A stretch of DNA of 64,000 nt from Chryseobacterium cucumeris (GTDB lineage Bacteria > Bacteroidota > Bacteroidia > Flavobacteriales > Weeksellaceae): contig NZ_LUVZ01000045.1 in assembly GCF_001593385.1 (NCBI RefSeq), positions 186,001 through 250,000 on the forward strand, in the 5' to 3' direction. Each line of letters opens with the position of its first letter. Position 1 is the stretch's first letter. The position numbers and the translations under genes are program-made. Positions 43,672 through 51,233 of the stretch are shown here, in pieces. Below the pieces are notes generated by a model. That model had not been told where the DNA came from, did no database searches, and was given only the letters and a program-made list of their open reading frames with translations.

Positions 43672-43706
43672 GTTCGGCGGCTTCTTTGAAGCCGCCGAAC
43701 TTTTTT
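43672..43706 (+). terminator. GC-rich intrinsic terminator
   Basis: A perfect 13-bp stem GTTCGGCGGCTTC/GAAGCCGCCGAAC with loop TTT is followed by six T residues. It closely resembles the hairpin after uvrB at 61526. Confidence 0.9.
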
Positions 43707-43718
43707 GTAAAGCTTTAA

Positions 43719-43892
43719 TTAAAAACATTCGCAAGGTTCTTCTACATCAAGAAGGCAACGCATTTTCTGTTCCTTTGTCAGTCCGCACCATGTACTACAT
43801 GAAGTAATTGGCTTTGGCGGACACCATACTGTACCCGCTCCTCCGTTGATTTCTTTCAGATTCTTCTTGGTTAATTTTCTTAAATTTTTCAT
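43719..43892 (-). CDS. Six-cysteine bacteriocin-like leader peptide
   Basis: This 57-residue peptide starts MKNLRKLTKKNLKEINGG, with a double-glycine leader end at 17-18. The core after it has Cys at 24, 32, 36, 46, 54 and 56 (SCSTWCGLTKEQKMRC, then EPCECF). The neighbouring 55-residue peptide at 44096 has the same spacing style (SCxxWC, T..QK, C, PCxxCF/PCxCF), so they are paralogues. A conserved 5' UTR element lies 21 bases before the ATG. No transporter or modification enzyme is nearby. Confidence 0.75.
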   Translation of the reverse strand: MKNLRKLTKKNLKEINGGAGTVWCPPKPITSCSTWCGLTKEQKMRCLLDVEEPCECF

Positions 43893-43913
43893 GATTGTTT
43901 AGTTTTATTTGCT

Positions 43914-43942
43914 GCCTACTCTCTTTGCTTTTCGGCTTCCGC
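43914..43942 (-). promoter_or_regulatory. Conserved 5' UTR element, copy A
   Basis: On the minus strand, GCGGA then AGCCGAAAAGCAAA then GAGAGTAGGC ends 21 bases before the ATG of the 57-residue peptide. Copy B at 44285 is almost identical with the same 21-base spacing. It is probably an RNA element or regulator site; no known class was recognised. Confidence 0.6.
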
Positions 43943-43966
43943 ATTAATTTTTTATTGGGTTACGGA

Positions 43967-43974
43967 CAAATATA
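43967..43974 (-). promoter_or_regulatory. -7 promoter box, leader peptide A
   Basis: TATATTTG on the minus strand, 24 bases upstream of UTR element A. The -33 box is not clear. Confidence 0.55.
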
Positions 43975-44095
43975 TCAATATCTCACAATTTAGAGATACT
44001 ATGTAACGCTTTTTACTTTTAAAAAAGCTGAACATTATTAAAGGTTCAGCTCTAATTATTGTCTTAAAAAAGATTAGGGGTTATAATTTCTGCTA

Positions 44096-44263
44096 CTACT
44101 CAAAACATTCTGTACATGGCTGAGAAAGCATGCAGTGTGATTTCTGCCATGGAGTCCATCGGCACCATTCTTCACAAGACTGAAACATGGAAGGACATTC
44201 TCCTGCTACACCTCCGGTTACTTCCTTTAATTTTTCCCTAGTTAATTTTCCTACATTTTTCAT
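44096..44263 (-). CDS. Six-cysteine bacteriocin-like leader peptide
   Basis: This 55-residue peptide starts MKNVGKLTREKLKEVTGG, with double glycine at 17-18. The core has Cys at 23, 30, 34, 44, 50 and 53 (QSCEEWCRW, WQKSHC, PCTECFE). It pairs with the gene at 43719, 203 bases away, as a tandem duplicate. Leader and spacing are conserved while the core sequence has diverged, as seen in families of exported peptides. Export machinery is not in the window. Confidence 0.75.
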   Translation of the reverse strand: MKNVGKLTREKLKEVTGGVAGECPSMFQSCEEWCRWTPWQKSHCMLSQPCTECFE

Positions 44264-44284
44264 AGATACTTTGTTTTAATATTG

Positions 44285-44312
44285 GCCTACTCTTTTGCTT
44301 TTCGGCTATCGC
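44285..44312 (-). promoter_or_regulatory. Conserved 5' UTR element, copy B
   Basis: On the minus strand, GCGAT then AGCCGAAAAGCAAA then AGAGTAGGC, 21 bases before the ATG of the 55-residue peptide. It matches copy A with two substitutions and one 1-base indel. Confidence 0.6.
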
Positions 44313-44337
44313 AACTGATTCAAATCTGAACAGTTAA

Positions 44338-44345
44338 CAAATATA
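44338..44345 (-). promoter_or_regulatory. -7 promoter box, leader peptide B
   Basis: TATATTTG on the minus strand, 25 bases upstream of UTR element B, mirroring the arrangement of copy A. Confidence 0.55.
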
Positions 44346-44388
44346 AAATATTTCACGAATAAATGAATACATCAAAAAGGCCAATAAA

Positions 44389-44414
44389 AAAACCTCAGTA
44401 AAAACTGAGGTTTT
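44389..44414 (-). terminator. Terminator of rplU-rpmA
   Basis: A perfect 11-bp stem AAAACCTCAGT/ACTGAGGTTTT with a 4-nt loop lies 20 bases after the rpmA stop, followed by a T-run on the minus strand. Confidence 0.88.
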
Positions 44415-44434
44415 AATTTTATAAAACGCTTAAA

Positions 44435-44692
44435 TTATGCGTTTGGCTCTACAGATACGAAAGATCTGTTGTTTGCTTTCTTTCTGAAAACTACTTTACC
44501 ATCTACTAATGCAAACAAAGTGTGATCTTTACCGATTCCCACGTTATCACCTGGGTGGTGCTGAGTACCTCTTTGTCTAACAATAATATTTCCGGCAATA
44601 GCTTCTTGTCCTCCGAAAATCTTCACACCTAATCTTTTAGAGTGAGACTCTCTACCGTTCTTGGAACTACCGACTCCTTTCTTGTGTGCCAT
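44435..44692 (-). CDS. rpmA: 50S ribosomal protein L27
   Basis: The 85-residue basic protein MAHKKGVGSSKNGRESHSKRLGVK-type N-terminus, followed by FGGQEAIAGNIIVRQRGTQHHPG, is the L27 signature. L27 reaches the peptidyl-transferase centre with its N-terminal tail. There is no N-terminal propeptide of the Firmicutes type. It follows rplU by 12 bases. Confidence 0.98.
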   Translation of the reverse strand: MAHKKGVGSSKNGRESHSKRLGVKIFGGQEAIAGNIIVRQRGTQHHPGDNVGIGKDHTLFALVDGKVVFRKKANNRSFVSVEPNA

Positions 44693-44704
44693 TTTATTAC
44701 TGGA

Positions 44705-45283
44705 TTATTTATTAAGTGCTTTAAATTGATCGATATTCTTAATGATAGCAGCATCTACTTCTTCATGAGTAAGAATATTCTTTTCTAATTCAACTTTAAC
44801 TGCTTTACCTAAAGTAATTAAAGTTTCTCTGTTCTCTTTAGACTGAGACAAGTTGTTTTTCTTTAAGTGATAGTTCAATTCGTGATCTTCACCAAAGTTA
44901 ACAGTTGCGTTGTCAGAAAGAACTTCACCTTTCACAGTTTCTTTTTTAGCAGCAGCTTTTTTAGCTCCACCCTCAAAACCTGTAATACCAGTGATTACGA
45001 TTTGAGTTAAAGATTGTCTGTGACCGTTTTTCACTTTGTAACCTTTTCTTCTTTTCTTTTTGAAAACGATTACTTTATCAGCTTTAACGTGGTCAAGGAT
45101 CTCTGCTTCTACAGTGATTCCGTTTACAGCTGGGGCGCCTACAGTGATTGCACCGTTTACAGTAAGAAGAACTTTATCGAAAGAAACTTTTCCTCCTTTT
45201 TCTCCTTTTAAACGGTTTACAAACAACTTCTGGTCTTGCTCAACTTTGTATTGAAGCCCTGCTATTTCTACAATTGCAAACAT
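44705..45283 (-). CDS. rplU: 50S ribosomal protein L21 with C-terminal extension
   Basis: Residues 1-100 are normal L21 (MFAIVEIAGLQYKVEQDQ, VIVFKKKRRKGYKVKNGHRQ). A further 90 residues follow: an Ala/Lys linker (GGAKKAAAKKETVKGE) and an acidic helical part ending EEVDAAIIKNIDQFKALNK. Bacterial L21 is usually about 103 residues, so this is nearly double. Extensions of this type occur in Bacteroidetes; the role is unknown. Co-transcribed with rpmA. Confidence 0.96.
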   Translation of the reverse strand: MFAIVEIAGLQYKVEQDQKLFVNRLKGEKGGKVSFDKVLLTVNGAITVGAPAVNGITVEAEILDHVKADKVIVFKKKRRKGYKVKNGHRQSLTQIVITGITGFEGGAKKAAAKKETVKGEVLSDNATVNFGEDHELNYHLKKNNLSQSKENRETLITLGKAVKVELEKNILTHEEVDAAIIKNIDQFKALNK

Positions 45284-45313
45284 TGTTTATAAATTTTTAG
45301 TTATTTCGAGGTG

Positions 45314-45321
45314 CAAATATA
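45314..45321 (-). promoter_or_regulatory. -7 promoter box for rplU-rpmA
   Basis: TATATTTG on the minus strand lies 30 bases upstream of the rplU ATG. Confidence 0.55.
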
Positions 45322-45466
45322 CATATAAATTTCTAAATAGCTTACAATCAAATCAATGTTTTTTTATTAAAATCCTATTCACTATGTTTTGAATAATTTT
45401 TTTCAATAATGTACTCACACTTAAGAGATAATTTCATACCTTCGTTTTACCAAATTGAATTTATAT

Positions 45467-46354
45467 ATGAAAAGAAACTTTAATCTCTGCTTACTAGCAG
45501 GTGCCATTGCTGTTACTTCTTTAACAGCATGTAGTGATGACCAAATGGACAACAATGTTCAACCTCAGCAAGAAGCACTAAGTGCAAAAATTGATCAGCC
45601 TGGGGATCTTGAAAAAATCTGTTCTTATGTAGACAACAACTGGAGCACTAATTCAGTTTTACTGACCGGGCTTCAAAACTCCACAGACACCAATTTTATG
45701 AATGGACAAATGACTAAAATTGCAAGCATGTGGGGAAGAAGCAATCCTACGCTGCGTTTTGTGAACGATCCATCCAATTTCAATTCAACGTACAATGCCA
45801 TTTCTTATTCTACAGGAAAAATCTATTATGGTTATGCCATCTATTATGATGCAAAATCAAAAGGTGGTGATATTGTAAATGCAATGATCCTTGCCCATGA
45901 GTATGGACATCAGTTACAGTATATCTTCAATCTTCCTTCCGTATCAGAATCAACGTACAGACCGAATGAGCTTGAAGCAGATGGTTTTGCAGGATACTAT
46001 TTAAGAAGACCTAACGGATACAATAAAACCAGCTTTGCAGAAATTGCAGCAGCTTATGAATTTGCCCAAAGTATCGGCGATTATCAGACAACCAATGTAA
46101 ACCATCATGGAACTCCTGCACAGAGAAGATCAGCAGTTCGTTTAGGATTCCTTTTAGGACAATACGATCTTAATGCCTCCAATTTCGATTACAACTTCTT
46201 CTATTACTATCAGGGAGTACTAAATGGAACTTACAAGATGGCTAAGAACACTGTAAATCCTGAAATTGACGCATACATGAGTCAATATATAGATGAACTT
46301 AGAAAAATTCAGTCGGGAGAAATTTCTGCAGAAGAATTTAAACATCTTCAATAA
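45467..46354 (+). CDS. Zinc metalloprotease-like lipoprotein (HExxH)
   Basis: The 295-residue lipoprotein starts MKRNFNLCLLAGAIAVTS with lipobox LTAC. The mature part has AMILAHEYGHQLQYIFNLP, an HExxH zinc site, and the downstream NELEADGFAGYYLRR that supplies a third ligand Glu, as in neutral zinc metallopeptidases of the YpfJ sort. A TTG four codons upstream is ignored in favour of ATG 45467. It is probably anchored in the outer or inner membrane facing the periplasm. Substrate unknown. Confidence 0.85.
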   Translation: MKRNFNLCLLAGAIAVTSLTACSDDQMDNNVQPQQEALSAKIDQPGDLEKICSYVDNNWSTNSVLLTGLQNSTDTNFMNGQMTKIASMWGRSNPTLRFVNDPSNFNSTYNAISYSTGKIYYGYAIYYDAKSKGGDIVNAMILAHEYGHQLQYIFNLPSVSESTYRPNELEADGFAGYYLRRPNGYNKTSFAEIAAAYEFAQSIGDYQTTNVNHHGTPAQRRSAVRLGFLLGQYDLNASNFDYNFFYYYQGVLNGTYKMAKNTVNPEIDAYMSQYIDELRKIQSGEISAEEFKHLQ

Positions 46355-46384
46355 ACGAGAACATTCATTTTTAGCATATTTAAG

Positions 46385-46419
46385 AAAGGAGGCGGGCAGT
46401 ATGTTCCGCCCCCTTTTTT
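46385..46419 (+). terminator. Intrinsic terminator after the metalloprotease gene
   Basis: An 11-bp stem with one A-C mismatch (AAAGGAGGCGG against CCGCCCCCTTT), 10-nt loop and T-run, 31 bases after the stop. Confidence 0.8.
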
Positions 46420-46460
46420 GTTTTTAAAAGCTTTTATATTTTACCCAATCAATTTGTTTG

Positions 46461-46468
46461 TATTTTTG
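46461..46468 (+). promoter_or_regulatory. -7 promoter box for lipoprotein-acyltransferase operon
   Basis: TATTTTTG, 15 bases before the ATG at 46484. Confidence 0.5.
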
Positions 46469-46483
46469 AAAAAAAATAATTCC

Positions 46484-47032
46484 ATGAAGTATTGGTTACT
46501 TATAATTTCCTTTTTCATATTAAACTCCTGTACTGTTGCGGGAATAACAAATGATTACGGCAAGCTCTCATCCACTGAACAGCAGAGCATTATCCCTATA
46601 GAGGACTTTTCAAAAACAGACACTGAGCATATTTATAAGATAAACGGCTCTCAGCTAAAGAAAGAATTAACAAACCATCCAAAAGCATTAGTATATGTAT
46701 TTACCAATGGCTGCTCATCAAAATTGTGTCTGCCAATGTCTTCATACGAAACGTATGCTAAAGAAAAAGGATATAAACTATTCCTGGTCATGAATGGCTA
46801 TCATAATATCAGCGAGACAACTGCTCAACGCTCAGCCGTTTTCACGGAACCTCTTTTTGCTATTGACAATGATTTTTATAACTCGAATATAAGAATGAAG
46901 TACATGAGATATTTCGAAAACGATCTTCGTGGGCTGGAGCACAGCCAAAAGCCTGAATGGGAAGGCAATCTATACTTTTTTGAACACGGACAGCTAAAAC
47001 GAATCACTAAAGAACTTCCAAGCAATCTATAA
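46484..47032 (+). CDS. Lipoprotein with thioredoxin-like features, unknown function
   Basis: The 182-residue protein has a signal peptide and lipobox LNSC (YWLLIISFFILNSC). The middle reads LVYVFTNGCSSKLCLPMSSYETYAKEKGYKLFLVMNGY, a strand-Cys-helix pattern like a thioredoxin/redoxin fold with CSSKLC in place of CxxC. ATG 46484 is chosen over the longer frame because it gives a proper signal. Its stop overlaps the acyltransferase start (TAATG), implying coupled translation. Function unknown. Confidence 0.7.
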   Translation: MKYWLLIISFFILNSCTVAGITNDYGKLSSTEQQSIIPIEDFSKTDTEHIYKINGSQLKKELTNHPKALVYVFTNGCSSKLCLPMSSYETYAKEKGYKLFLVMNGYHNISETTAQRSAVFTEPLFAIDNDFYNSNIRMKYMRYFENDLRGLEHSQKPEWEGNLYFFEHGQLKRITKELPSNL

Positions 47033-48120
47033 TGAACAGAGATCTCTACATTGATTTCGCCAAAGGACTGGCAACACTTTCCATCATATTTATCCATACT
47101 GCATTCTGGTCTGGACAGTTTTATATTCCCGCAGAAGTAAGAGTTTTTTCTCTGGTCTTTGATGTGGCACTATTTTACGCACTCAGCGGAATTACTTCAG
47201 GAGCCTATATTGAAAAAACATTATACCGTCTTCTGAAACTCCAGATTACCTATATGATTTTTGTGACCTTCCTGTTCTTTTTAGATTACTTCTTTAAAGT
47301 CTTTGGACTCAGCTTTTTTTCTATGGAATGGCTTCAGAGCTTTTATTCTACATTTGGATCTAAATATTCTACAACCAGCATCTCAACATACCCTCAATGG
47401 GAAAATCTGGGAAACTGGTATCTTCATCAGTACACCAATGCCGATACTTTTCCTGTAGTGATGGGAAGTTTCTGGTATCTTAAAGTGTATTATATACTCA
47501 CCGTTTTCGGTGTCCTTATCCTAAGGTTTTTCCCAAAACATATCAATTGGTTTATTGGACTTTGTATTGCCTTAACTTTATTATTCAACATCTTCCCGGA
47601 GTATTATCCGACGGGGCAAGTTGGATACGTTGCATTTTACCTTGCTGTATTTTTAACCGGCCACAAAATGCGTGGAAAAAAGATCCCTACCAAAGCTATT
47701 CCTGTATTATATGGACTTGTAGGAGCAGCTCTCATATGGATGTTCTGGTACTACGGAGGAGACATCTTCTATAAAATCAATAAAAATAAATTTCCACCAA
47801 AAGTTCCTTACATCATCTGGGCATTATTCTCTCTTACAACATTATTTGTTCTTTACAACCGACTGAAAATCACAAAAGAAAATTTCATCACCTACATCGG
47901 AAAAAATGCTATTTTCTTCTATTTTGCACAGGGAATCAGCTCTTCACTCGTTTATTTTCTGGTCGTTCCGTTAAAAGAAAACATGCCATGGTGGCTTTTG
48001 ATGGTCATTATTTATGGAATTAATATCATTTTAGCCTTCATTATTTCTGCAGGATTGAAAAAAGCAGATACCTCAGGCTGGAATATTCTGGAATTCTTAA
48101 GAAAAAAGACCGCATCTTAA
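47032..48120 (+). CDS. Acyltransferase-3 family membrane protein
   Basis: The 362-residue polytopic protein starts MNRDLYIDFAKGLATLSIIFIHTAFW, the typical OafA/acyltransferase-3 N-terminus with its conserved FAKG and catalytic-site His (IHT). About ten membrane segments follow. Such enzymes O-acetylate or acylate cell-surface sugars. Overlapping start with the upstream lipoprotein gene suggests a shared job at the envelope, but the substrate is unknown. Confidence 0.85.
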   Translation: MNRDLYIDFAKGLATLSIIFIHTAFWSGQFYIPAEVRVFSLVFDVALFYALSGITSGAYIEKTLYRLLKLQITYMIFVTFLFFLDYFFKVFGLSFFSMEWLQSFYSTFGSKYSTTSISTYPQWENLGNWYLHQYTNADTFPVVMGSFWYLKVYYILTVFGVLILRFFPKHINWFIGLCIALTLLFNIFPEYYPTGQVGYVAFYLAVFLTGHKMRGKKIPTKAIPVLYGLVGAALIWMFWYYGGDIFYKINKNKFPPKVPYIIWALFSLTTLFVLYNRLKITKENFITYIGKNAIFFYFAQGISSSLVYFLVVPLKENMPWWLLMVIIYGINIILAFIISAGLKKADTSGWNILEFLRKKTAS

Positions 48121-48194
48121 GACTTTAAGGATCAAATTGAAATAAAGTCACATTTCTTACCTCAATTTGTTTAAATTTACAAAAATTTTACAAC

Positions 48195-48773
48195 ATGTTT
48201 AAGTTGAAACTACCTACCGACCCAAGGTGGGCAAATATTGCAGAAGGAAACATTGGAGAAATTTTAACGGATCATGCCTGGTGCGAGCAAAAAGCAGCTA
48301 CCAATGCTATAGGCCTGATCACCATGCTTCCGGAATATCCTGAGATTGTGACTGAACTTCTTGCCATTGCACAAGAGGAACTGGATCACTTTAATCAGGT
48401 ACATGAGATCATCAAAAAAAGAGGCTTTACTTTTGGAAGAGCAAGAAAAGATGATTACGTGAATGAACTGGCAAAATTTATTGTACAGGGAAGCAGAGAA
48501 GACCTCATCGTAGACAAAATGCTTTTTGCCGCTATGATTGAAGCCAGAAGCTGTGAAAGATTCAAAGTTCTTACGGAAAATATCAAAGATGAAGAACTTA
48601 AGGTTTTCTACAAAGAACTGATGATTTCTGAAGCCAATCATTACACTACTTTCATCGGATTTGCAAGACAGCTCGGAGACCCGGAAAAAGTAAACAAACG
48701 TTGGGAAGAATGGTTGGAGTATGAAGCCAATATTATTAAATCCTACGGAAATAAAGAAACCATCCACGGTTAA
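48195..48773 (+). CDS. miaE: tRNA-(ms2io6A37)-hydroxylase MiaE
   Basis: A 192-residue ferritin-like diiron protein with helices carrying Glu/His ligands (IAQEELDHFNQVHEII; AAMIEARSCERFKVL; LMISEANHYTTFIGFA). The LPTDPRWANIAEGNIGEILTDHAWCEQKAA start is characteristic of MiaE. It hydroxylates ms2i6A37 in tRNA, using the product of MiaB, encoded at 19.0-20.5 kb. It lies 24 bases before the DUF502 gene. Confidence 0.93.
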   Translation: MFKLKLPTDPRWANIAEGNIGEILTDHAWCEQKAATNAIGLITMLPEYPEIVTELLAIAQEELDHFNQVHEIIKKRGFTFGRARKDDYVNELAKFIVQGSREDLIVDKMLFAAMIEARSCERFKVLTENIKDEELKVFYKELMISEANHYTTFIGFARQLGDPEKVNKRWEEWLEYEANIIKSYGNKETIHG

Positions 48774-48797
48774 AATAAGAATAGTAAAGAATACACC

Positions 48798-49415
48798 TTG
48801 AAGAAGCCAAGCTTTGAAAATATCGCCAATATGTTCCTGAAAAATTTTTTCCAGGGATTGGTTATCATTGGTCCTATAGGGCTTACTATTTTTGTAATCT
48901 GGTATATTGTAAGCGCGATTGACAACCTTGTTCCTTCTTTAGCCAAGCAGGTTCCCGGGCTTGTATTCGTATCTATTATTTTGTTTACAGCTATTTTAGG
49001 ATATTTAGGAAATAAATTCGTGGTCGGAAGATTCTTTTTCGATACCATGGACAGCTTACTGGAGAAAACTCCGGGAGTAAAACACATTTACACTCCTACG
49101 AAAGACGTCATGTCCTCATTCGTAGGCGACAAGAAAAAATTCAACGATCCTGTATGGGTAAAAACCAACGAGAATCCGGAAATCTGGAGAATCGGTTTTT
49201 TAACTCAAAAAGAAATGTCGGACGTTGACAAGCATAATTACGTTGCGGTATACCTTCCCCACTCGTACGCTATTTCGGGCTGGGTAATTGTTACTGAAGA
49301 AAAAAACATCAAACCTGTAGTGGGAATGACAGCAGCTTCTGCCATGAAGTTTGCAGTGAGCGGCGGTGTAGCCGGATTCCATTCTGATGAAAATATATTT
49401 AAGGCTCCGGAATAA
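48798..49415 (+). CDS. DUF502 family membrane protein
   Basis: The 205-residue protein has two N-terminal membrane segments (FFQGLVIIGPIGLTIFVIWYIV; GLVFVSIILFTAILGYLG) and the DUF502 motifs SLLEKTPGVKHIYTPTKDV and YLPHSYAISGWVIVT. The start codon is TTG at 48798. It is probably an inner-membrane protein with a periplasmic or cytoplasmic C-terminal domain. Function unknown; likely co-transcribed with miaE. Confidence 0.88.
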   Translation: MKKPSFENIANMFLKNFFQGLVIIGPIGLTIFVIWYIVSAIDNLVPSLAKQVPGLVFVSIILFTAILGYLGNKFVVGRFFFDTMDSLLEKTPGVKHIYTPTKDVMSSFVGDKKKFNDPVWVKTNENPEIWRIGFLTQKEMSDVDKHNYVAVYLPHSYAISGWVIVTEEKNIKPVVGMTAASAMKFAVSGGVAGFHSDENIFKAPE

Positions 49416-49509
49416 TCTCTTTTTCCGACTTATCTATACATTGATGAATTTTGAAAAATTATTTTCAAGCACATTTTCTTTACAAACAATTTAAAACATA
49501 ATTTAACTC

Positions 49510-50886
49510 ATGAATTTACCGTACGCGGAACCTTTCCGCATTAAAATGGTGGAAGAAATCTATCAGTCCACCAGAGAAGAAAGAGAACAATGGCTTAAAG
49601 AAGCTAATTATAACCTTTTCAACCTAAGATCTTCGCACGTTTATATTGACCTGCTTACCGATTCAGGAACGGGAGCGATGTCTGATAGACAATGGTCTGC
49701 TTTGATGACCGGAGATGAAAGCTATGCTGGATCACGTTCTTTTGAGCAGTTACAGAAAACCGTTGAAAAAATTACAGGATTCAAATATTTATTACCAACA
49801 CACCAGGGAAGGGCTGCTGAAAACGTCCTTTTCTCAGTATTGGTAAAAGAAGGTGATGTAGTTCCTGGGAACTCGCATTTTGACACGACAAAAGGACATA
49901 TCGAAATAAGAAAAGCACATGCTATTGATTGTACCATAGACGAAGCTTTTGACATTAATGATCTTCACCCATTCAAAGGAAATATCAACCTTGAAAAACT
50001 GGAAGAAGTTTATAAAAGCCATCCTAAAGAAAATATACCTTTCTGCTTAATTACAATTACTTGTAACTCTTCCGGAGGACAGCCTGTTTCTTTGGAAAAT
50101 ATGAAAGCTGTAAAAGCGCTCTCTGACCAATACGGAATCCCTGTATTCTTTGATTCAGCAAGATTTGCAGAGAATGCTTACTTCATCAAAAAAAGAGAAG
50201 CAGGACAGGAAAACAGAAACATTAAAGAGATCTGTAAAGAGATTTTCTCTTACGGAGACGGAATGACAATGAGTTCCAAAAAAGATGGTTTAGTAAACAT
50301 CGGAGGATTCATTGCATTAAACAACGAAGAGGTTTTCAGAAAAGCCTCTAACTTCACCATCATCTATGAAGGTTTCATTACCTATGGAGGAATGGCAGGA
50401 AGAGATATGGCAGCATTGGCCGTAGGACTTGATGAAGCTACTGAGTTTGCTTACCTTGAAAGCAGAATTTCTCAGGTTGAATATCTTGGAAATAAACTGA
50501 TTGAATATGGAATCCCAGTTCAGAAACCAATCGGAGGACACGCCGTATTCATCGATTCTTTGAACTTCCTTCCGAATGTTTCCCGTGAAGAATATCCGGC
50601 TCAGACATTAGGACTGGAAATTTATAAGGAAGCAGGGATCAGAACTGTAGAAATCGGGACTTTACTGGCAGACAGAGATCCTGACACAAGAGAGAACCGT
50701 TATCCGAAGTTAGAACTGGTACGTCTGGCAATTCCTAGAAGGACTTACACCAACAACCACATGGATTATATTGCTGCTGCCATCAAAAATGTGTACGAAA
50801 GACGCGAAGAAATAGCAAAAGGCTACAAGATCACGTGGGAACCGGAAATTTTAAGACACTTTACCGTTCAGCTTGAAAAAGCTTAA
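49510..50886 (+). CDS. tnaA: Tryptophanase (tryptophan indole-lyase)
   Basis: The 458-residue PLP lyase has the active-site lysine K258 in MTMSSKKDGLVNIGG and the PLP-contacting regions HQGRAAENVLFS and ITCNSSGGQPVS. D125 in HFDTTKGH and the Ile in RTVEIGTLL are the residues expected for tryptophanase rather than tyrosine phenol-lyase (Thr and Arg there). It splits tryptophan into indole, pyruvate and ammonia. No TnaC-type Trp-containing leader ORF lies upstream, so regulation must differ from E. coli. Confidence 0.93.
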   Translation: MNLPYAEPFRIKMVEEIYQSTREEREQWLKEANYNLFNLRSSHVYIDLLTDSGTGAMSDRQWSALMTGDESYAGSRSFEQLQKTVEKITGFKYLLPTHQGRAAENVLFSVLVKEGDVVPGNSHFDTTKGHIEIRKAHAIDCTIDEAFDINDLHPFKGNINLEKLEEVYKSHPKENIPFCLITITCNSSGGQPVSLENMKAVKALSDQYGIPVFFDSARFAENAYFIKKREAGQENRNIKEICKEIFSYGDGMTMSSKKDGLVNIGGFIALNNEEVFRKASNFTIIYEGFITYGGMAGRDMAALAVGLDEATEFAYLESRISQVEYLGNKLIEYGIPVQKPIGGHAVFIDSLNFLPNVSREEYPAQTLGLEIYKEAGIRTVEIGTLLADRDPDTRENRYPKLELVRLAIPRRTYTNNHMDYIAAAIKNVYERREEIAKGYKITWEPEILRHFTVQLEKA

Positions 50887-50890
50887 TCAT

Positions 50891-50917
50891 AAAACCGGAA
50901 TTCTTTCCGGTTTTTTT
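50891..50917 (+). terminator. Terminator of tnaA
   Basis: A perfect 10-bp stem AAAACCGGAA/TTCCGGTTTT with loop TTCT, followed by further T residues, 4 bases after the tnaA stop. Confidence 0.9.
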
Positions 50918-51233
50918 ATGTCTTAAAATTCAAAATTGTTTTAAACAAACAACAATCTGATTCTTTACGTTCTCAAAGACCAGCCATCTCTTAATCCACT
51001 AAAAATCATTAAGATATTGCAATAGAACATATCTTATAAACACATATAAATCAATCATATTTTTTTATTGCATAGTATATCTTATGTTTTTCGTTTTATT
51101 TTTCATGAAATCAAAATTAAATTGACTTATTTTTTTGAAATAGTGAAGGTTTTTAATTTTAATTTTGCATTTACCTAAGGGTGATTAAAAAAAATACTTA
51201 AAAAACCAACCTGAAAAACACTTTATTCCGAAA
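50918..51233. other. Intergenic AT-rich region, nothing recognised
   Basis: 316 bases between the tnaA terminator and the FAD monooxygenase. It is very AT-rich with no ORF, hairpin or convincing -33/-7 pair. It presumably holds the promoter of the downstream gene. Confidence 0.6.

Noticed and set aside
48264..48767. 167-residue minus-strand ORF antisense to miaE
   Set aside because: miaE is clearly conserved on the plus strand; the Phe/Ser-rich antisense frame is a shadow.
49443..49493. Short ORF (16 codons) upstream of tnaA as a TnaC-type leader
   Set aside because: It encodes no tryptophan and no terminator or Rho-like boxes separate it from tnaA, so TnaC-like control is not supported.
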